DNA of 64,000 nt. It comes from Syncephalastrum monosporum B8922 (Eukaryota > Mucoromycota > Mucoromycetes > Mucorales > Syncephalastraceae). The notes below the pieces were generated by a model. It did not search any database and had not been told where the DNA came from. It saw nothing but the letters and a program-made list of their open reading frames with translations. Positions 22,853 through 34,889 of the stretch are shown piece after piece (the stretch's first letter is position 1; each line of letters begins with the position of its first letter). Location: positions 20,433 through 84,432 of the forward strand of contig JNEN01000803.1 of the NCBI GenBank assembly GCA_000697355.1, read 5' to 3'. A program made the position numbers and the translations under genes.

Positions 22853-25800
22853 TCAATTGTCTTCCTTCTTGCTATCTTCTTCCCGGAGTACTTCTTCTTC
22901 ATCACCCACCGGAGCAAGGTGCTCTTTCTCTAATCGTTTTTCCTCGTCCTCCGCTTCCAATCCGGGTTCATGGTTACGTTGCACCTCCAGGTCCGTTTCA
23001 CCTGTCTCGAGCTTCTTGACAGTGACTTTGGCGGTTTCACCCGTACGGATACCACCATCAATAAGCAGGCGTGCCAACGGGTTGAGCAGCTTCTTTTGGA
23101 TCAGTCGGTTCAAGGGGCGAGCACCAAACGCCGGCTCATAGCCACGTTCGCCCAGCCAGTCTCGTGCTGTGGTATCCACCTGCAGCGTAATCCGACGGTC
23201 TTTAACGCGCTCTTCCACTTCTTTAAGACGCACGTCCACAATGTTGCGCAGCGCTTGTCGTGAGAGGCGGTTGAAGATCACCTATACAATTGGATGCATG
23301 AGCTTCATTAATCAAACCACCTCCACTGGTTGCTTTTGTGTGTTTACCATCTCATCCACACGGTTGATGAATTCGGGCGCAAAAGCGTACCGAACCGCTT
23401 CCATAACGCTATCCTTGGCACCTCTGCTCACAACGCCCTCCTGGCCGTTCTTGTCCGATACGAGCGCCTCGGCACCCAAGTTGGACGTCATGATGATGAT
23501 AGTATTCTTGAAATCAATCTTGCGACCCTTGCTGTCCGTCAGCACACCGTCGTCCAGCACCTGGAGGAGCAGGTTGGACACATCCCGGTGGGCCTTCTCC
23601 ATCTCATCCAGAAGCACGACCGCATAAGGCCGACGCCTGACCGCTTCTGTCAACTCACCGCCTTCTTCGTGGCCCACATAGCCCGGAGGAGACCCGATCA
23701 ACCGGCTCACAGCAAACTTCTCCCTGTGCGAGGTTGTCTTTGTGAGTCAGTCCCATAATATACATGTTGGTCGTTTCCTTACATGTATTCCGACATGTCG
23801 ACACGGACAATCGCGTTTTCTGTGTCGAAAAGGAACTGGGCAATTGTCTTGCAAAGTTCCGTCTGTCGTGATTTTTTTTTTTTTGTGAGAAAAGTGGAGA
23901 GCGGCATAAGAATTCGTTTGTATCATGCATGAATTCTCGCGTGGCGACTCATTTTTACCTTGCCCACACCGGTCGGGCCTAGGAACATGAAGGAGGCGAT
24001 CGGTCGCGATGGGTTCTGAAGTCCAGCACGGCTCAAACGGACGGCCTCAGACACAGCCTAACCCGGATAATCGTTAGGAAAAATGGCGGTGTGACAATTC
24101 CCCCCCCCCCCAATCCTAACGGGGGACGCCTTATGTAATTGGCTTACCGTAATGGCTTCATCTTGACCGACAACACGGGCAGCCAGGACGTCCTCCATGT
24201 GGAGAAGCTTCTCGCGCTCACCCCGCATCAGGTTCTACGACAGGTCAGGTTCAGCCTGCAATTAATTCGATTTGTGTAATATAACGTACCCGCACAGGTA
24301 TACCCGTCATACGTGCCACGACACGTGCGATGTCGTCGGATGTAACACGCTCATGGATAAGCGACTCGGGGTTCTCCTCGTCCATGCTGTAAGATAAGGT
24401 ATGCATAAGCTGCCAAGAACCAAATTGTCCATCTCTGTTCTCCTCATGGCTCGGACTTGCCTGTCCTTTGGAAGACTCTTTTCCAGGTTCGGAATGACGC
24501 CATAGCGCAGCTCAGACGCACGCTGGAAATTTCCCGCTCTTTGCGCTGCATGTGATGATCAATGATCATTTGTTCTTGCATATCGCACATTCTTCCACTT
24601 ACCCAGGTCCAAGTCGACACGCGCTTGCTCCAGATCCTGTTTCACGCGCTTAATCTCATCGAGTTTGTGTCTAGGGTATACCATTCCTGTGAGTGAGCCG
24701 AATTACCGGATAAGGGTCCCTCTTTCTTTCCAGTACCTTTCCTCGTTCCAGACACCTGTCAGACGCTCACTCTCTTGCTGCTTTTCTGCGAGGCTCTTTT
24801 CCAGCACATCGCGGCGATCGATCGAGAGGGGATCCGACTCCTTGCGGAGGGACTCCAGCTCAATCTGCATTGTCATGATCTGACGGTCGAGGTTTTCCAG
24901 CGCCTCGGGCTTGCTTTCTTGCTGGAGCCGCAGCTTGGAACATGCTTCATCCACCAGATCGATGGCCTTATCAGGCAGGAAGCGGTCGGTAATGTAGCGA
25001 TGAGAATGGATGGCGGCGGACACGAGCGCAGAGTCCTAAATGAAAGGATGATAATTAAAAAACCAGTGGACTGGAACGATCGGTCACATACAGCAATGCG
25101 CACACCGTGATGCACTTCGTAACGTTCTTTCAGACCGCGCTAAAATTGTGGCGTAAATGGATCTCCTCAGACTTGAGAGCATATGTACCATACCAGAATA
25201 GAGATAGTGTCTTGGACCTAATGCGCGCACAATATACAATGAGCTCATCAAAATCACCCCTTAAAAGTCTGAACTTACGGTTGGCTCCTCCACCATCACG
25301 GACTGGAAGCGACGTGCTAAAGCAGGGTCGGCCATGATGTACTAGACATATCACGTAAGCGTGTGGCGCAATTCATAACACGAAGGCTCATTGTTTTGTA
25401 CCTTGCGGTACTCGTCAATCGTAGTGGCGCCCACGCAGCGAAGCTGTCCACGTGCTAGCGCAGGTTTCAGCAGATTACCGGCATCCATAGCACCTTCTGC
25501 TTTGCCCAAGCCGAGAAGGTTGTGGATTTCATCAATGAACAGGATAATCTTGCCCTCAGCCTCCACGACTTCTTTGAGGACACCCTTTAAACGGTCCTCA
25601 AACTCGCCACGGAACTTGGCTCCTGCCACGAGACTGCCCAAATCGAGGGCGACGACGCGTCGACCCTGAATGGACTCGGGCACTTCGTTGGCAATGATGC
25701 GTTGGGCAAGGCCCTAGTAACACATTATGTTGGGACGTTTGATGTCTCTCCTGGCTTATCTTACCTCGGCAATAGCTGTTTTGCCAACACTTTCGACGCA

Positions 25801-26531
25801 TGACCGTCAGTAGTGCGTTTACGAAATGTGGAATATAAATGTGCGCTTACCCAGCTTCACCAATTAGAACCGGGTTGTTCTTGGTGCGTCGTGAGAGTCT
25901 AAATCGAAGCAGGTCAGTATTGAAATGGGCTCTCATCTTATCCATAAAGCATTACACTAGATTGGGAAGTTTTAGCAGACATGAAAGGCGGCCGTGTTGA
26001 TTTGAAACATACCTTCAATGGTGCGACGGATTTCCTCGTCACGACCGATGACAGGGTCTGTGCACACATGAAATAATTAAGTCCGCTGCGCGATCACCGT
26101 GATGCATAAACACTGCTGCCTTACCGAGCTTGCCCTTTTCGGCCAAAGCCGTCAAGTCGATGGCCTAGATGCGATAGGAAGGTGTTTTGAGCCCATCCAT
26201 GCATACAGAAGAGTATAATGCCTGCTTACGTATTGTTCCAATGGCTTTTCCTCGGGCTGCTGTTGTTGTTGAGGGTTGATACGGAAACCGCCGGGCGGCA
26301 TACCACCATTGGCTGGTATGTGTTAGAGTACCGCCTCTGGCTCAATAATACAGCCTTACCATAGAATCGCTTCTGCACGAGGGCAGAAGCGGTCGCCAGC
26401 CGCGGCACCATGAGACGAGCGGAAGTCATGACGGGAGTGATGGTGCGCGCCATTTGCGTGTGGGCTCGAAGAGGAATGGGGACATTACGCCGCTGAGCAG
26501 CCGTAATGGCAGTGCGTCTGATTTGCAGCAT
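22853..26531 (-). CDS. HSP78: Mitochondrial Hsp78/ClpB disaggregase
   Basis: A AAA+ double-ring chaperone that, with mitochondrial Hsp70, resolves aggregated matrix proteins. About fifteen short exons are present. The first (26531 to 26360) begins [20 protein letters not shown], an Arg-rich, acid-poor mitochondrial presequence. It is followed by a Pro/Gln linker and the ClpB core: [20 protein letters not shown], then a split Walker A ([12 protein letters not shown]), Walker B ([14 protein letters not shown]), the middle coiled domain ([15 protein letters not shown]) and the second nucleotide-binding domain ([33 protein letters not shown]). The C-terminal D2 small domain ([20 protein letters not shown]) and an acidic tail ([15 protein letters not shown]) close it. 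The ClpB N-domain is missing, as in yeast Hsp78, which supports the mitochondrial assignment over Hsp104. Confidence 0.95.
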
Positions 26532-28231
26532 AGCAAAATAGAGAAAGAAGTTGTCTGCTCAACAAGAAGGAAAGACGCAGAAAGTCGAAGAACGACAAAC
26601 CAGGGTCATTCATGCTCCACCGCATCTTTTTTTGTGTTTGCCTGTCATTTTCGAGCTCAGCCTTCTGTACGCGTTCTCCAGAACCTTGCGTAGCAGTGCA
26701 AATGCCTTAAACAAATACAATTGAGACACGCGTCGATGAAACGCTGCTAGTAAATCTGACGCTTGTGTGTTTTATTTATTACTCCAGACCCTTTACTGCT
26801 TTAGGCCCGATTTCTTGTGAGGTGTAAATTCTGTTCACACATCACATCAAAGTTGCTACGGCTGCTTCCGTAACCTATGGTAAACCTACACTCGTAACAA
26901 TGTGTAGAGCGCCAATAAAATTATCATTATAGTAGCTACGCAGCATGGTCCCGCTTCTCGCCAAAGCTCTCCCCTCATGGTCAGTTCTCCCGCCGATAGC
27001 GTTATATATCGGTATAGCGAACTAATAAGACTCAGCAATGGAGATGTCTGTTTTAATAAAACACTGCCAGCTGGTCAACATTGCGACTGAACATATATTA
27101 CTGCTATCAACACATATTCCCTTTCTTTTGAAATGCTTAGACGCGTCCGGAACATTAACCGAAGCAAATAACATACAGTATCATGATCATATTCGTTAAG
27201 TTACAGAAGGAAATAGTCAGTCCTGAATCTGCCATAACATCAATAGTCACAAGCACTCTCTTTCTTTGTTGGGTAGCTGTGTTTTTCGTCGGTTTCTTGC
27301 AGTTGCTGTCCGTACAAAACTATGTCTATAGGAAGCTCAATCTCATTTGTTTCCGTTTATATATGTTCTTCTTTCAGCATGTCCGTCAGCCTTTCATGTT
27401 TCGCTTGATCAGATCCTTTTTATTTTTTTTTTGTTTCCGCGCATAAGTTCACGTGCTAGAATGTATATGCGTAAAACCGGTGTGTGATGAAAATTTGCTA
27501 TAGCCGAGGTGCAAGATATATAAAAAATCCTATCAGCTACATATGTACTATATATAAATCCTCTCAAGTATAAGAACACGCGTGCTACAACTACAAGCAG
27601 CACAGCAACTCGTTAAAATGAGGGAGTCCAAGACAACGTGGAGCTTCAAGCCGCGCGTTTGGTTGACGCGTTCGGCCGCGACGGTCAGTCAAACGTCGGT
27701 ATCATCTGCGTATCGCATCATGGCGGTCTGAAATTTATACCATGTCGTACGTAAGGTCGGGCTCATGGCAGTCGTTTCTGCCAATCGTAAAGTTGCACAT
27801 AGTCATATGCGTACTTACACGGCTTGAATGAGTAGAGAGATGTGTTATTGCGCGCAACAAGGATTCCGCGGTCTGAGCTTTCATTAGGGCGTAAACCCAA
27901 AATAATGGTAGCGCGGTAATAAGAAAAGTTGATCGTCTCTATTAGAACCTTCTCGTTCCCCTATCCGTGATGTGACAAAACAAACGGGATTTTTAATTTA
28001 TAAATATATGGCACTCATCGATATCTTAAAGCTGGCGTTTAATGGTATGAGACGATAGGAGTATATACATATCATATTACGAACATTGAGTCATATAAAA
28101 TATATTATCCGGAAAGAGGGTACGGAGGACATTCAGATGTAGGCTGATAATGGAAGCGTGGTATCTACTGAAATGAACGGTGGACATATGTGATGAGATG
28201 GTGATGCATAAATAAATAATAGAATGCAGAA
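26532..28231. other. Intergenic region, no gene seen
   Basis: About 1.7 kb of AT-rich DNA holding the HSP78 upstream region (near 26532) and the 3' flank of the P450 gene (near 28231). No coherent coding frame, tRNA or repeat is visible. I looked for clustered heat-shock elements close to the HSP78 start and did not find a clear canonical array. Confidence 0.5.
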
Positions 28232-29840
28232 TTAAGTGTGTCGTCCGGTAAAGATGAGCGGTTCACGCGGTGGGAACTTGGTCATGCCGAGCAAGACATG
28301 GTCGGGAGCGCGGGTCTTGAGCTTGGTCGAGATATCATAACGCATGACGAGCTCGGCGAGGACATACTTGATTTCATTGACGGCAAAGTAGCGGCCCGGA
28401 CAGGCGTGCGCACCGAAACCAAAGGTGACAAAGTCTTCGGCGATGGTGGAGCTGGGCAATTCAGCGGACAAGAAGCGATGGGCATCGAACTGGTCGAGCG
28501 GGGTGGGGCCGATGGGCTCAGCCGCAAAGTGCCAGTCCTCAATGGCGCCAACGACCAAGCTGCCCTTGGGAACAGTCATGCCGTTGGAAAGCACGACGTC
28601 TTGGAGGGCACGGTGATGCATGGTGAGGCGATCGACGTTGAAACGGAGTACCTCGCGCAAGAACGAGTCCAGGAGGGGGAGGTGAGCGGTCGACTCTGGT
28701 GTCAGATGGATGCCTTTGAGTTCCTGGCGCAGCTCAGCAATGAGGTGAGGGCGGCATGCCAGTTCGTGCAAGGCAAAGGTGGCAAAGTGGGATGTGGTGT
28801 GGATGCTGGCAAGGGCAATGTTCTTGAAATAAAAGGCAGCATCCTGGACGGAGCGGAAGGAGCCGTCGGACCGCTGGAGGCCGAGGGTCATGGCGGTGAA
28901 GGTGGGCTCGCCCGTGTCGAGCTCCCCGCTCTGCTGACGCCGGATGAGATCTGGCACAACAAGCTCCATGACGAGGTCGAGCTCTTCCGTGACGGACATG
29001 TAGCGGCGGACATACCAGTTGCCGAGCCAGGCCGGCATGATGGACAGGGCCATGCCGGCCTTGATGATTTTTTGTGTAAAGGTTGCCATCGCGGTCACGA
29101 GACGCGGGTCTCTGCCAACGTCGCTCCCAGCGAAGCACAGGCAGGAGATGTGAGAGATAGCCATGGCCAGAAAATCCCAGCCTTGGATGGATTTGCTCTC
29201 GCCCGGCGCCAGGCCGAGTTGTTCTGCCAGCGCATGCTCAAGGCCCTCCTGGATACGCGGGGAGAAGACGTGGATCTGCTCTTCTTTGAAATTGTGCTTG
29301 ATAGGATAGATGACTAACAAGAGAGAGAAGAAGGGGTTGGCCAGGTGATCATCATGAAGGGATGTATGGCGGGTTATTACTAGGGTGCTTATCGCGCGGA
29401 TTCATTCGCTCCGGTTTGAACTTGTGGCTGTAAGAGATGTCAAAGACGCGCTGAGTGGGGACGAGCGACTCAATGCCGTCTGTAAAGCTAAAGGACTTGC
29501 TCCCTGCGCGGAAGAGTTCTGGGATTAAGTGGCCTGTAAGTACATAAAAGGTCTGTCCAGCGAGACGGATCGCAAAGGCCGAGCCATAGCGCGCCTTGCA
29601 CTGGGCGAGAAACTCCCTCGGGGCACGCTCCATTTGGAGGGTGTGCCCCAGCAGAGGAAGGCTGCCGCTCACAAAAGGGACATGGTGCTGCGTTTCTTCC
29701 TTGGCGCGCACGAGTCGAGAGGCCGTGTAGGTGCTTAAAAGGGCGATTAGGATAGCAAGCGCGGTTTTGCGCTGGTCTGGCTCACGAAAGAGACTGCCCA
29801 CAGCCGACAAGGTCTTGCTGACAAACGCGTTGTCGGTCAT
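28232..29840 (-). CDS. Cytochrome P450 monooxygenase, fungal class II (ER-anchored)
   Basis: The first exon encodes an amino-terminal membrane anchor (TALAILIALLSTYTASRLVR), a Pro-rich hinge region (VPFVSGSLPLLGH) and the B/C region. An intron at about 29310-29370 leads to the second exon with the I-helix IALASIHTTSHFATFALHEL, the K-helix ExxR in SFLREVLRFN, the PERF-like region (DQFDAHRFLS) and the haem-binding loop FGFGAHACPGRYFAVNEIK with its Cys thiolate ligand. Length is about 510 residues, complete. The AIHTTS version of the oxygen-binding motif and the FGxGxHACPGRxFAxxEIK loop are typical of fungal P450s of the ent-kaurene-oxidase-like group; it does not look like CYP51. The substrate is unknown. 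It is divergently arranged with the Faf1-like gene. Confidence 0.93.
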
Positions 29841-30167
29841 GTCGTGTTTGCTAGATATAGAAACAATTAAGAGGAAGAAGCGGACAAAGAGAGGAAGAGG
29901 AAGAGGAAGAGGAAGAGGAGGAGAGAGACAGAGAGACAGAGAGAGAAACGGACGGATTCATAAGTGCGCGCTCTTTTCTTTTTTGTGTGTGTAGGATGTG
30001 GTTGGTTGTGTCGTTTCGGTGTGTGGGTGTGTATCTAGTTGCTATTCGTCACGCACGGACATTCCCCAATGTCGGCAAAAAGTGGCTTTTGTCCGCGCCT
30101 TTCCGCTGATTTCACCCATTATCTTAGACTTTTTTCTTTTGACATTTCATACACACATATACGCACC
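29841..30167. promoter_or_regulatory. Shared divergent promoter region with GA-rich repeat
   Basis: 327 bp separate the start codons of the P450 (minus) and the Faf1-like gene (plus). The stretch 29893-29945 is a GGAAGA/GAGACA purine-rich microsatellite, and further on lies a T/C-rich leader (30120-30167). Any co-regulation of the two genes is inference from the layout. Confidence 0.4.
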
Positions 30168-31013
30168 ATGTCGTGGCAAGATCTAGTTGCCAATGTCAAG
30201 GCAAACACGGCGCGTTCCAGCAAGACGATGCCTGCTCTGAAGCGGAAACAATCGTATGTCATTTAGCTGTTTTGTCCATTGTTTTGGATACGCCATTCAC
30301 GAGAGATCTAGTCAATCTACAGCAGCACCTGTGGCGAAAAAGTCCAAAGTCAGTGACAAGACCCGATCTTCCACCGGTCCTCAAGTCGTTGTTTTTGACG
30401 ATTCGACACTCGTATCGAAAGCACCCATTGACAGTCGCTCGTCTAAAAAGGCGTTTTTGGTAAGTTGTATGCTTTCATTAAAGATAAAACTCAGGCCAGC
30501 TGACAGCGGCCCCAAATTTAGTCGGGCAAAGTGTTCAAAGAGACAGCGACGGTGGAAGAAAAACCGGTCCTGACCGACAAGGAGAGAGAACGCGAAGAGG
30601 AAAACGAGCAAAAAGATGTGGAGCTCAAGGAGCTTTTGGCGACCACCCGGCTGCTGGAAGAGTACCAAAAGGAAGAGATGACTGGCAAAGAACGGCGGAA
30701 ACACATGATGAGCAAGCTCGATGAGCTCGGTATCAGAGGCGGGGCCAAAGAGAAGCGTGCACTGCCGATGGCCCTGGGTATGCAAAACAAGGCCAAAGAA
30801 CGCGATGCCAAACGACTGCAAGACGCCAAGGACCTCGGTATTTACGACAAATCAATCAAGCATCTCTATGTCAAGCAGACCAAAAAGAAGCGCGACCGTG
30901 ATCCGGGTATCACCAATGGCGTGGGTCGTATGAAGGGTGCCATGTTAACCCTCAAGCAGCGTGATATCTCCCGCATCCAGAACGAAGGCGCCAAACCGAA
31001 ACGAAGAAAGTAG
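30168..31013 (+). CDS. Faf1/C1orf131-like ribosome biogenesis protein
   Basis: Three exons: MSWQDLVANVKANTARSSK to the donor near 30251; then SQSTAAPVAKKSKVSDK to FL at about 30460; then SGKVFKETATVEEKPVL to the end. Total is about 245 residues, very basic and helical. The last 150 residues (ELKELLATTRLLEEYQKEEM, KLDELGIRGGAKEKRALPMA, AKRLQDAKDLGIYDKSIKH, TLKQRDISRIQNEGAKPKRRK) match my recollection of the DUF4602 family. That family includes yeast Faf1, a nucleolar factor needed for early 18S rRNA processing, and human C1orf131. The family match is from memory and moderate. Multiple Lys/Arg clusters fit a nucleolar protein. Confidence 0.65.
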
Positions 31014-31124
31014 TTGCAGACGGATAAATAAATATATATATACCCTTTCCATAATTAAAAAAAGTTGGAATAATGTACAGTACAGGACTTTTTTTTTTTT
31101 TCTTTTTCCCGTTCCTTTTTTTTT

Positions 31125-32878
31125 TTACTGCATACCAGCAGCCATCATGCTTTCCATGCTCATACCACTGTCCATCTGCTCCTTGACAAACATTTCAAAG
31201 TACTAAAAGGAAGAGTCAGTCTATCTAAGCTAACCATCCCATGAACCCAATGTGTATTTTTTTCCTTACCTGGAAGATAATCGTGACGCACAACAGGATA
31301 CCCGTACCAGAGCCAATGGCACCCAGCATGTCAGCGAGGACCGAGATAGCACCGAGAATAGCGCCACCAAAGGAAGCAGCGACGGGAATAACGCGCTTCA
31401 GCTCCTTGTACTGAGACTCGGCACGGTAACCCACGATCACAACCTGCTGCTCCTTGAGCTGGCGGGAGACATCGCGCGGCGACGAGCCGGAGACCTGGAT
31501 CCAAATGGACGAAAGGAAAGCGCAAGCGCCGAGCATAAACGCAATATAGACGACGGTGTGGACAGGATCCAACAGCGCGGCCGTGAAGCTGCGCGGCGCC
31601 GAGAGGTAGTAGGCAAAACCGCCCGTAGCGAAGAGCTGGTTGGAGCCCTCGAAGGGTTCCCAGACACCGAGAATGCGCACCAGGACGTTGTTCTCGAAGC
31701 GCTTGAAGAGCATCTGCGAGATCATGAACAGGTTCGAGGTCATGGTGGAGGTCAGCATGATGGGCATGTTGGAGGTGTAGAAGAGCTTGATCGGGTACGA
31801 GGCGCGCTGGCCACGGACACGGTTGGACTTGATGGGCAGCTCAACGCGGAAGCCCTGAAGATAAATGACCAAGGCAAAGACACCGACCGTGCTCAGCAGG
31901 TTCATAATGTTGGGCAGGTTGTCACGGTAAAAGGCCTCCTTCAGGGCACGCGTCTTGTCCTTGCGGTTGAACAGGAGAGAGAAGAGCGCGACGATGGCGC
32001 CCTCAAACTCGTCGCCACGGCCGAGGTTGATCGTCGTCGGCGACAGCGCCTTCCAGAAGATGGTCTCGCAAATGTTGGTGGCAATGAACAGGTTGATGCC
32101 CGAGCCCATACCGTAGCCCTTTTGGAGCAGCTCGTCAAGCAGAAGCGTGACCATCGAGGCCGCGACGAGCTGCACAATCAGGAGCACACACACACCCGCG
32201 CCAATCTCCTTCGGGCTACCATACAGACCCGTCAGCACAGACACGGTGGCGTGCCCAATGGCAATCACGACGGCAAACACTACGGTGGGCAGATAGGCCA
32301 TGAGACGCGGAATTCTTCCATAGCACACCGCCTCCTCCCCGCACACACTTACACTTTTGAGCGCCACTGAATAGGGCACGGTCTTCCTTGATGCTGTAGT
32401 CAACGTGGATCAGGTTGGAGCCCACCAAGAGCTGCATGATCATGCCCGACGTCACAATAGGCGTGATACCGAGCTCCATCAGCGTACCGCGGTTGGAGGC
32501 GAGAATAACGCGCATCCAGAAGAGAGGGTCGGACGAATCGGATGACATGATGCCGTACAGAGGGACTTGCGACATGACCAGAAACACAAACAGCGTCACT
32601 GCCGTCCAGAGCACCTTTTGGTTGAAGGGCACCTAAGATTGCCCAAGGCAGGCTCTTGTGAGCACCGTGTCATATATTATATTTACTGCTTTTGCAGGGG
32701 ACAATACCTTTCGGTCAGGCGAGGCAATTTCTGGCAGGATGGCCATAAACGGCCGTACAAGATGCAATACCCGGACTGCATTCAGGAGGACAGAGATCAG
32801 TCAACGCGTTCGGAGAGTAGACAATATCATATATTCGATTCGATATGATATTTTATATGCTATAAACTTACAACCCAT
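31125..32878 (-). CDS. SEC61: Sec61 translocon alpha subunit
   Basis: The channel-forming subunit of the ER protein translocon, with ten transmembrane helices. I rebuilt the ends from splice sites. Exon 1 is only seven coding bases (ATGGGTT at 32878-32872), spliced to [23 protein letters not shown], then to [20 protein letters not shown]. This gives the standard start MGFR...RPFM. The plug region and helix 2 follow ([20 protein letters not shown]). At about 32357 a gtaagt donor and the acceptor near 32283 restore GAQK to [11 protein letters not shown]. Later landmarks are [20 protein letters not shown], the cytosolic loops with [20 protein letters not shown], and the short last exon [20 protein letters not shown] to 31125. 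Length is about 475 residues, normal. Confidence 0.96.
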
Positions 32879-33366
32879 GGAAAGTAGAGGAGCACGCAGA
32901 ACACACAGACAGTCGTGGTTTGCCCGCGTTTTACTTTGTATCTGACTCTGATTCGAGCTCTTTTTCTTCCCCAGCAACGCTGAATTTTTTACTTTTTTGC
33001 CAGGCGCGACCACCAATCAAGTGCTTCCACCTTCATCTCTTTGTACCACCTTACGACGACCATCATATACAGCACTGTACCATGCTATACCCTGATTGAG
33101 TATAAACCACATTCACACAATGTTATACGCATACACGAGGAAAAAAGCGAAAAACTTGTGATAATAGCAGTATGGAGTACAACAAGAATCTTTTACTCTT
33201 CTACATAGTGGATAGTGGAGAGGGCGATAGTAGGTTGTCGGGAAAAAGGGGGATGTGAGTGCAAAACGTTGCATAGAGTAACTGGCCAGCAACACTAGTG
33301 TATGAGAACAAGCAAAAGAAATAAAAAAGGCAAACCAAAAAAGTCAATTTTTGGGAGGTGTATAAA
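32879..33366. other. Short intergenic region
   Basis: About 490 bp carrying the upstream region of SEC61 and the 3' flank of the chitin deacetylase gene (both minus). AT-rich; no coding signal or clear motif. Confidence 0.45.
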
Positions 33367-34759
33367 TTAAGCAAAGAAGAAGACAGCGAAGAGGGCAGCG
33401 ACGAAGAGAGGAGTGTTAATCTTCGTCACAACACCATCCGAGCTGTCGCCCGAGGAGCCAGACGCAGCAGGCGAGACGCCCGAGCCGGTAGCAGCCGAGG
33501 CGTTACCGTTGACAGCCTGGTCAAAGGTGGGGAAGGTGATGCTCTTCTCAACATAGGGGTTGGTGATGTTCATGCAGGTGGCGACGTCAAGGATGTTCTT
33601 GTACGCCTTCTTGAACTCAGAGTAGTGCTGCATAGCAAAGTCCATGGTCATGTTGTTGATCTCGTGGGCAAGGACAAGAGCACCGTCGTTGGCGAACGTG
33701 CCGTTCTGGCCCATCTTGACAAAGTCGTCGTAGTTCTGGTTCACAGTCTCGGTCGTGACACCGGGCATGGAGTTCGCAGCCCAGTCGTCGGTGTCAATGT
33801 TCCACAGAATAGCAGTCAGGTTCAGCTGGGTGGCGATCCAACGGACACGGTCATCCAGATCACCTTGAGCCTAGATAAATTTTTTTTTGTTTTTTCGACA
33901 CTGATTAGTTTCCGGAATTTTTAAACTCAAAAATCAGGTCACTTACGGGACGCCAGTACAGAGGGGTCAAGCCAGTGACGTACTTGATAGCCTTGGTGGT
34001 GTAGTAGAGCTCAGCAAGAACTTCCTGGTTAGTCAGCGTGGTCATAAGCTGGTGAGACCAGGTGTGGCCGGAGATGTGGTGACCGTCCTTGACACCGCGG
34101 AGGGCGCCATAGGGCCAGGCCATGACGTTCGAGCCAATGTAGAAGAGGGATGCCTTTTGGTTGTTCTGCTGCAAGAAGTCATAGAAAGCGTTGTGCGAGC
34201 AGTTCGGACCATCATCAAAGGTCTAATTTCATCATGTCAATAAAATAAGCGTTTGAATGTTTGCATAGCATTGCTAAGCTATATATGTTTGTTTGTCACT
34301 TACGTAGCCGAGGGTCTCGGGCTCAGGGCAGTGCGAGATATCAGCGTTGACGCCCTGGGCCTTGGGCGTCATACACTGCGAGGCAGACCACCAGCAGTCG
34401 GGGTCGTTCTGGGTGTCGTAGCCCTGCATGTTGAGGGCGCCATCAGGACCCTTCTGGCGGACCTGGATGTTGGGAGCCTTGGTCCAGTCGATCGAGTTGT
34501 ACAGGTCGGTGAACTCCTTGGAGGTGTTCATGCCGTTGCCGGTAGCAATCTCCCAGGAGGTGGGCCACGAAGCCTTGTCGAAGACGTAAGGCGAGTTGTA
34601 CCAGGTGCACTCCTTGGTAACATCATACGAGGTGGTTTGCTCAATATCGGGGATCGAGATTTTGGTGGGGTCAGTCGTGCTGGTGTAGTTAGTCTTCACT
34701 TCAGCCGAGGCGAGCAGGGCACCCGCGGCCGAGAGGAGTACGGCAGCTTTCCAGGTCAT
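33367..34759 (-). CDS. GPI-anchored chitin deacetylase (polysaccharide deacetylase, CE4)
   Basis: Converts nascent chitin to chitosan, a major polymer of Mucoromycota cell walls. Three exons. The amino terminus is a signal peptide (MTWKAAVLLSAAGALLASAE). A pre-domain follows with Cys pairs (ECTWYNSPYVFDKASWPTSW, DCWWSASQCMTPKAQG). The NodB domain spans exons 2 and 3: motif 1 TFDDGPN with the catalytic and metal-binding Asp pair, motif 2 SGHTWSHQ supplying the two metal His, motif 3 LYWRPAQGDLDDR, motif 4 DTDDW, and motif 5 ALVLAHEIN. Several N-glycosylation sequons are present. A Ser/Gly-rich linker (GVSPAASGSSGDSSDG) and a hydrophobic tail (TPLFVAALFAVFFFA) mark a GPI-anchor signal. Close in layout to the Mucor-type enzymes. 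Length about 410 residues. Confidence 0.95.
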
Positions 34760-34881
34760 GATGGTTGGTGAGATGTAAAGGAAGGTAAGGGACGAAGAAA
34801 GAGGAAGAGAAAAGAATACAAGTAAAGAGAGAAAGAGAAAGGGAAGGAAATGGTCTCAGGTGGCAGACCCTTCCAGCCAAT

Positions 34882-34889
34882 TTTATATA
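34882..34889 (-). promoter_or_regulatory. Putative TATA box of the chitin deacetylase gene
   Basis: TATATAAA on the minus strand, about 123 bases before the ATG at 34759. A pyrimidine-rich leader (read on the minus strand, about 34770-34855) lies between. Position and sequence support a core promoter; there is no experimental evidence. Confidence 0.45.

Noticed and set aside
26532..26720. Possible heat-shock element upstream of HSP78 (ttctccagaa)
   Set aside because: The spacing between TTC and GAA is four bases rather than two, and there is no array of repeats.
28238..29317. 359-codon plus-strand open frame opposite the P450
   Set aside because: It mirrors the P450 exon. The minus strand has the haem loop and ExxR motif, so the plus-strand frame is a shadow.
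31252..32370. 372-codon plus-strand open frame opposite SEC61
   Set aside because: The opposite strand encodes the conserved Sec61 alpha protein. The plus-strand frame is an Arg/Asp/His-rich mirror of it with no domain.
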